DNA from: Burkholderiales bacterium
Lineage (GTDB): Bacteria > Pseudomonadota > Gammaproteobacteria > Burkholderiales > Burkholderiaceae_C
Length of the DNA stretch: 35,702 bases
Reading direction: 5' to 3'
NCBI GenBank assembly: GCA_018971105.1
Contig: JAGWVB010000011.1
Coordinates: 1-35,702 of the forward strand
Positions within the stretch are counted from its first letter, which is position 1. Each line of letters begins with the position of its first letter. The position numbers and the translations under genes were made by a program. The notes under the pieces are model-generated. The model had not been told where the DNA came from and made no database searches. It saw nothing but the letters and a program-made list of their open reading frames with translations. This document shows positions 34,864-35,702 of the stretch, piece by piece.

Positions 34864-35702
34864 TTGAAACTTTCCGATCGGCACCCGTCCAGGACGCGCC
34901 GGCCGCCCGTGCGAGCGATGGGCCATGCGGTACTGGCGCTGCTCTCGTTCGCGCTGGCGATCTGGCTCGGGTGGCACCATCCGCTGTCGCCGTCCCTGGT
35001 CCTGCTCTTCTGCTTTGGGTATGGGGCGCTCGCCGCCTGGCGGCCGGTTGCGGCTCTGGCGCTGTTGCCGATGCTGCTGCCGGCGATCGATCTGATGCCC
35101 TGGACCGGCTGGCTGACTTTCGAAGAATTCGACATCGCGGTGCTTGCGCTTGCAGCCGGCTGCCACGCCCGATTGGCTTGGGATCGCGCATCGCCGGTGC
35201 ACCGCAGCGGCGCGAGCGCGCTCAAGACCCTGGTTCTGCTGACATACGCGGGCGCGCTCGGCGTCAGCCTGGTTCGGGGGTTCCATGATGCGGGAGGCTT
35301 CGTATTTGGCTGGTGGCAGGGCTACCAGGAGCCGATGAACAGCGTGCGCCTGGCAAAGTCATTCTTTCTCGCCTGGCTCGTGCTGCCGCTGTGGACCGCG
35401 GCGCTGCGCAGAGCGCCGGAGCGTTCTGCGCGCGGATTTGCGCTCGGCATGGCCGGCGGCCTCGGCGTCGTCGGGCTGCTGCTGCTGTGGGAGCGCTGGG
35501 CGAACACCGGGCTGGCCAATTTCTCCAGCGACTACCGCACGACGGCGCTGTTCTGGGAGATGCATGTCGGCGGCGCCGCGCTCGACGGCTTCCTCGCGCT
35601 GACGATGCCGTTCGCGCTGCGCGAATGGCTGCGCGCCGGCAGCGCGCGGCGCTGGTTCCTCGCCGCGGGCCTGGTGCTGATCGGCGCCTACGGCTGCCTG
35701 AC
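34864..35702 (+). CDS. Polytopic O-antigen ligase/polymerase-like protein (3' truncated by window)
   Basis: The frame is open from 34864 to the end of the window without a stop, giving at least 279 residues. A basic N terminus (KLSDRHPSRTRRPPVRA) is followed by six or more hydrophobic segments, for example HAVLALLSFALAIWLGW, SLVLLFCFGYGALAAW and GMAGGLGVVGLLLLW. 'GWWQGYQEPMNSVRLAKSFF' and 'LANFSSDYRTTALFWEMHVG' look like a periplasmic loop of large Wzy/WaaL-like proteins found near exosortase loci. The start is TTG with GGAAG five bases upstream; GTG 34909 or ATG 34918 are alternatives. The catalytic loop and any C-terminal TPR part lie beyond the window, so the call is tentative. Confidence 0.6.
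   Translation, partial: MKLSDRHPSRTRRPPVRAMGHAVLALLSFALAIWLGWHHPLSPSLVLLFCFGYGALAAWRPVAALALLPMLLPAIDLMPWTGWLTFEEFDIAVLALAAGCHARLAWDRASPVHRSGASALKTLVLLTYAGALGVSLVRGFHDAGGFVFGWWQGYQEPMNSVRLAKSFFLAWLVLPLWTAALRRAPERSARGFALGMAGGLGVVGLLLLWERWANTGLANFSSDYRTTALFWEMHVGGAALDGFLALTMPFALREWLRAGSARRWFLAAGLVLIGAYGCL

Overview
The window is a high-GC bacterial polysaccharide locus of the exosortase A (XrtA/EpsH, PEP-CTERM) type. Gene content points to a betaproteobacterium, probably Burkholderiales or Rhodocyclales. This rests on family recognition, not on a ribosomal marker. Nearly all of the 35.7 kb is coding. No tRNA, rRNA, CRISPR array, transposase or integrase was seen.

Layout: (1) About 1-13252, + strand: the EpsI-type end of an exosortase gene, a TviB-type UDP-HexNAc dehydrogenase, an exosortase-associated sugar transferase, a Cys2 (class II) amidotransferase, an AlgD-type GDP-mannose dehydrogenase, two GT4 glycosyltransferases, an O-ligase/polymerase, a polysaccharide deacetylase and an AsnB-like protein without Cys2. 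(2) 13323-30584, - strand, one long head-to-tail run. In transcription order: acyl carrier protein, TPR protein, ATP-grasp/LMW-phosphatase fusion, sulfotransferase, exosortase-associated hydrolases 2 and 1, GT2, Wzx flippase, a third AsnB-like protein, methyltransferase, two GT2 enzymes, two acyltransferase-3 proteins, cysD and cysNC. (3) 30857-33714, + strand, divergent from the ACP: an AMP-forming acyl ligase and a PLP decarboxylase, both of exosortase-associated type. (4) 33718-34746, - strand: a secreted beta-helix protein. (5) 34864 to the end, + strand: the start of a second polytopic Wzy/WaaL-like protein.

Taken together the genes suggest a Wzx/Wzy-type exopolysaccharide with uronic acids made by two dehydrogenases. 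It is probably decorated by amidation (AsnB-like enzymes), O-acylation, methylation, deacetylation and sulfation. Sulfation is the most striking prediction, because cysD-cysNC would make PAPS and a PAPS-type sulfotransferase lies in the same run. A second poorly understood module is the ACP, ligase, decarboxylase and two alpha/beta-hydrolase-fold proteins whose nucleophile elbows hold Cys and Arg instead of Ser.

Base composition is uneven. Most of the window is about 65-72% GC, but about 19.3-24.4 kb (glycosyltransferases, methyltransferase, flippase) falls to about 42-55% in hand-counted 60-base lines. The change is sharp inside the GT2 gene at 24239-25240. This fits an exchanged serotype-like cassette within a conserved exosortase scaffold.
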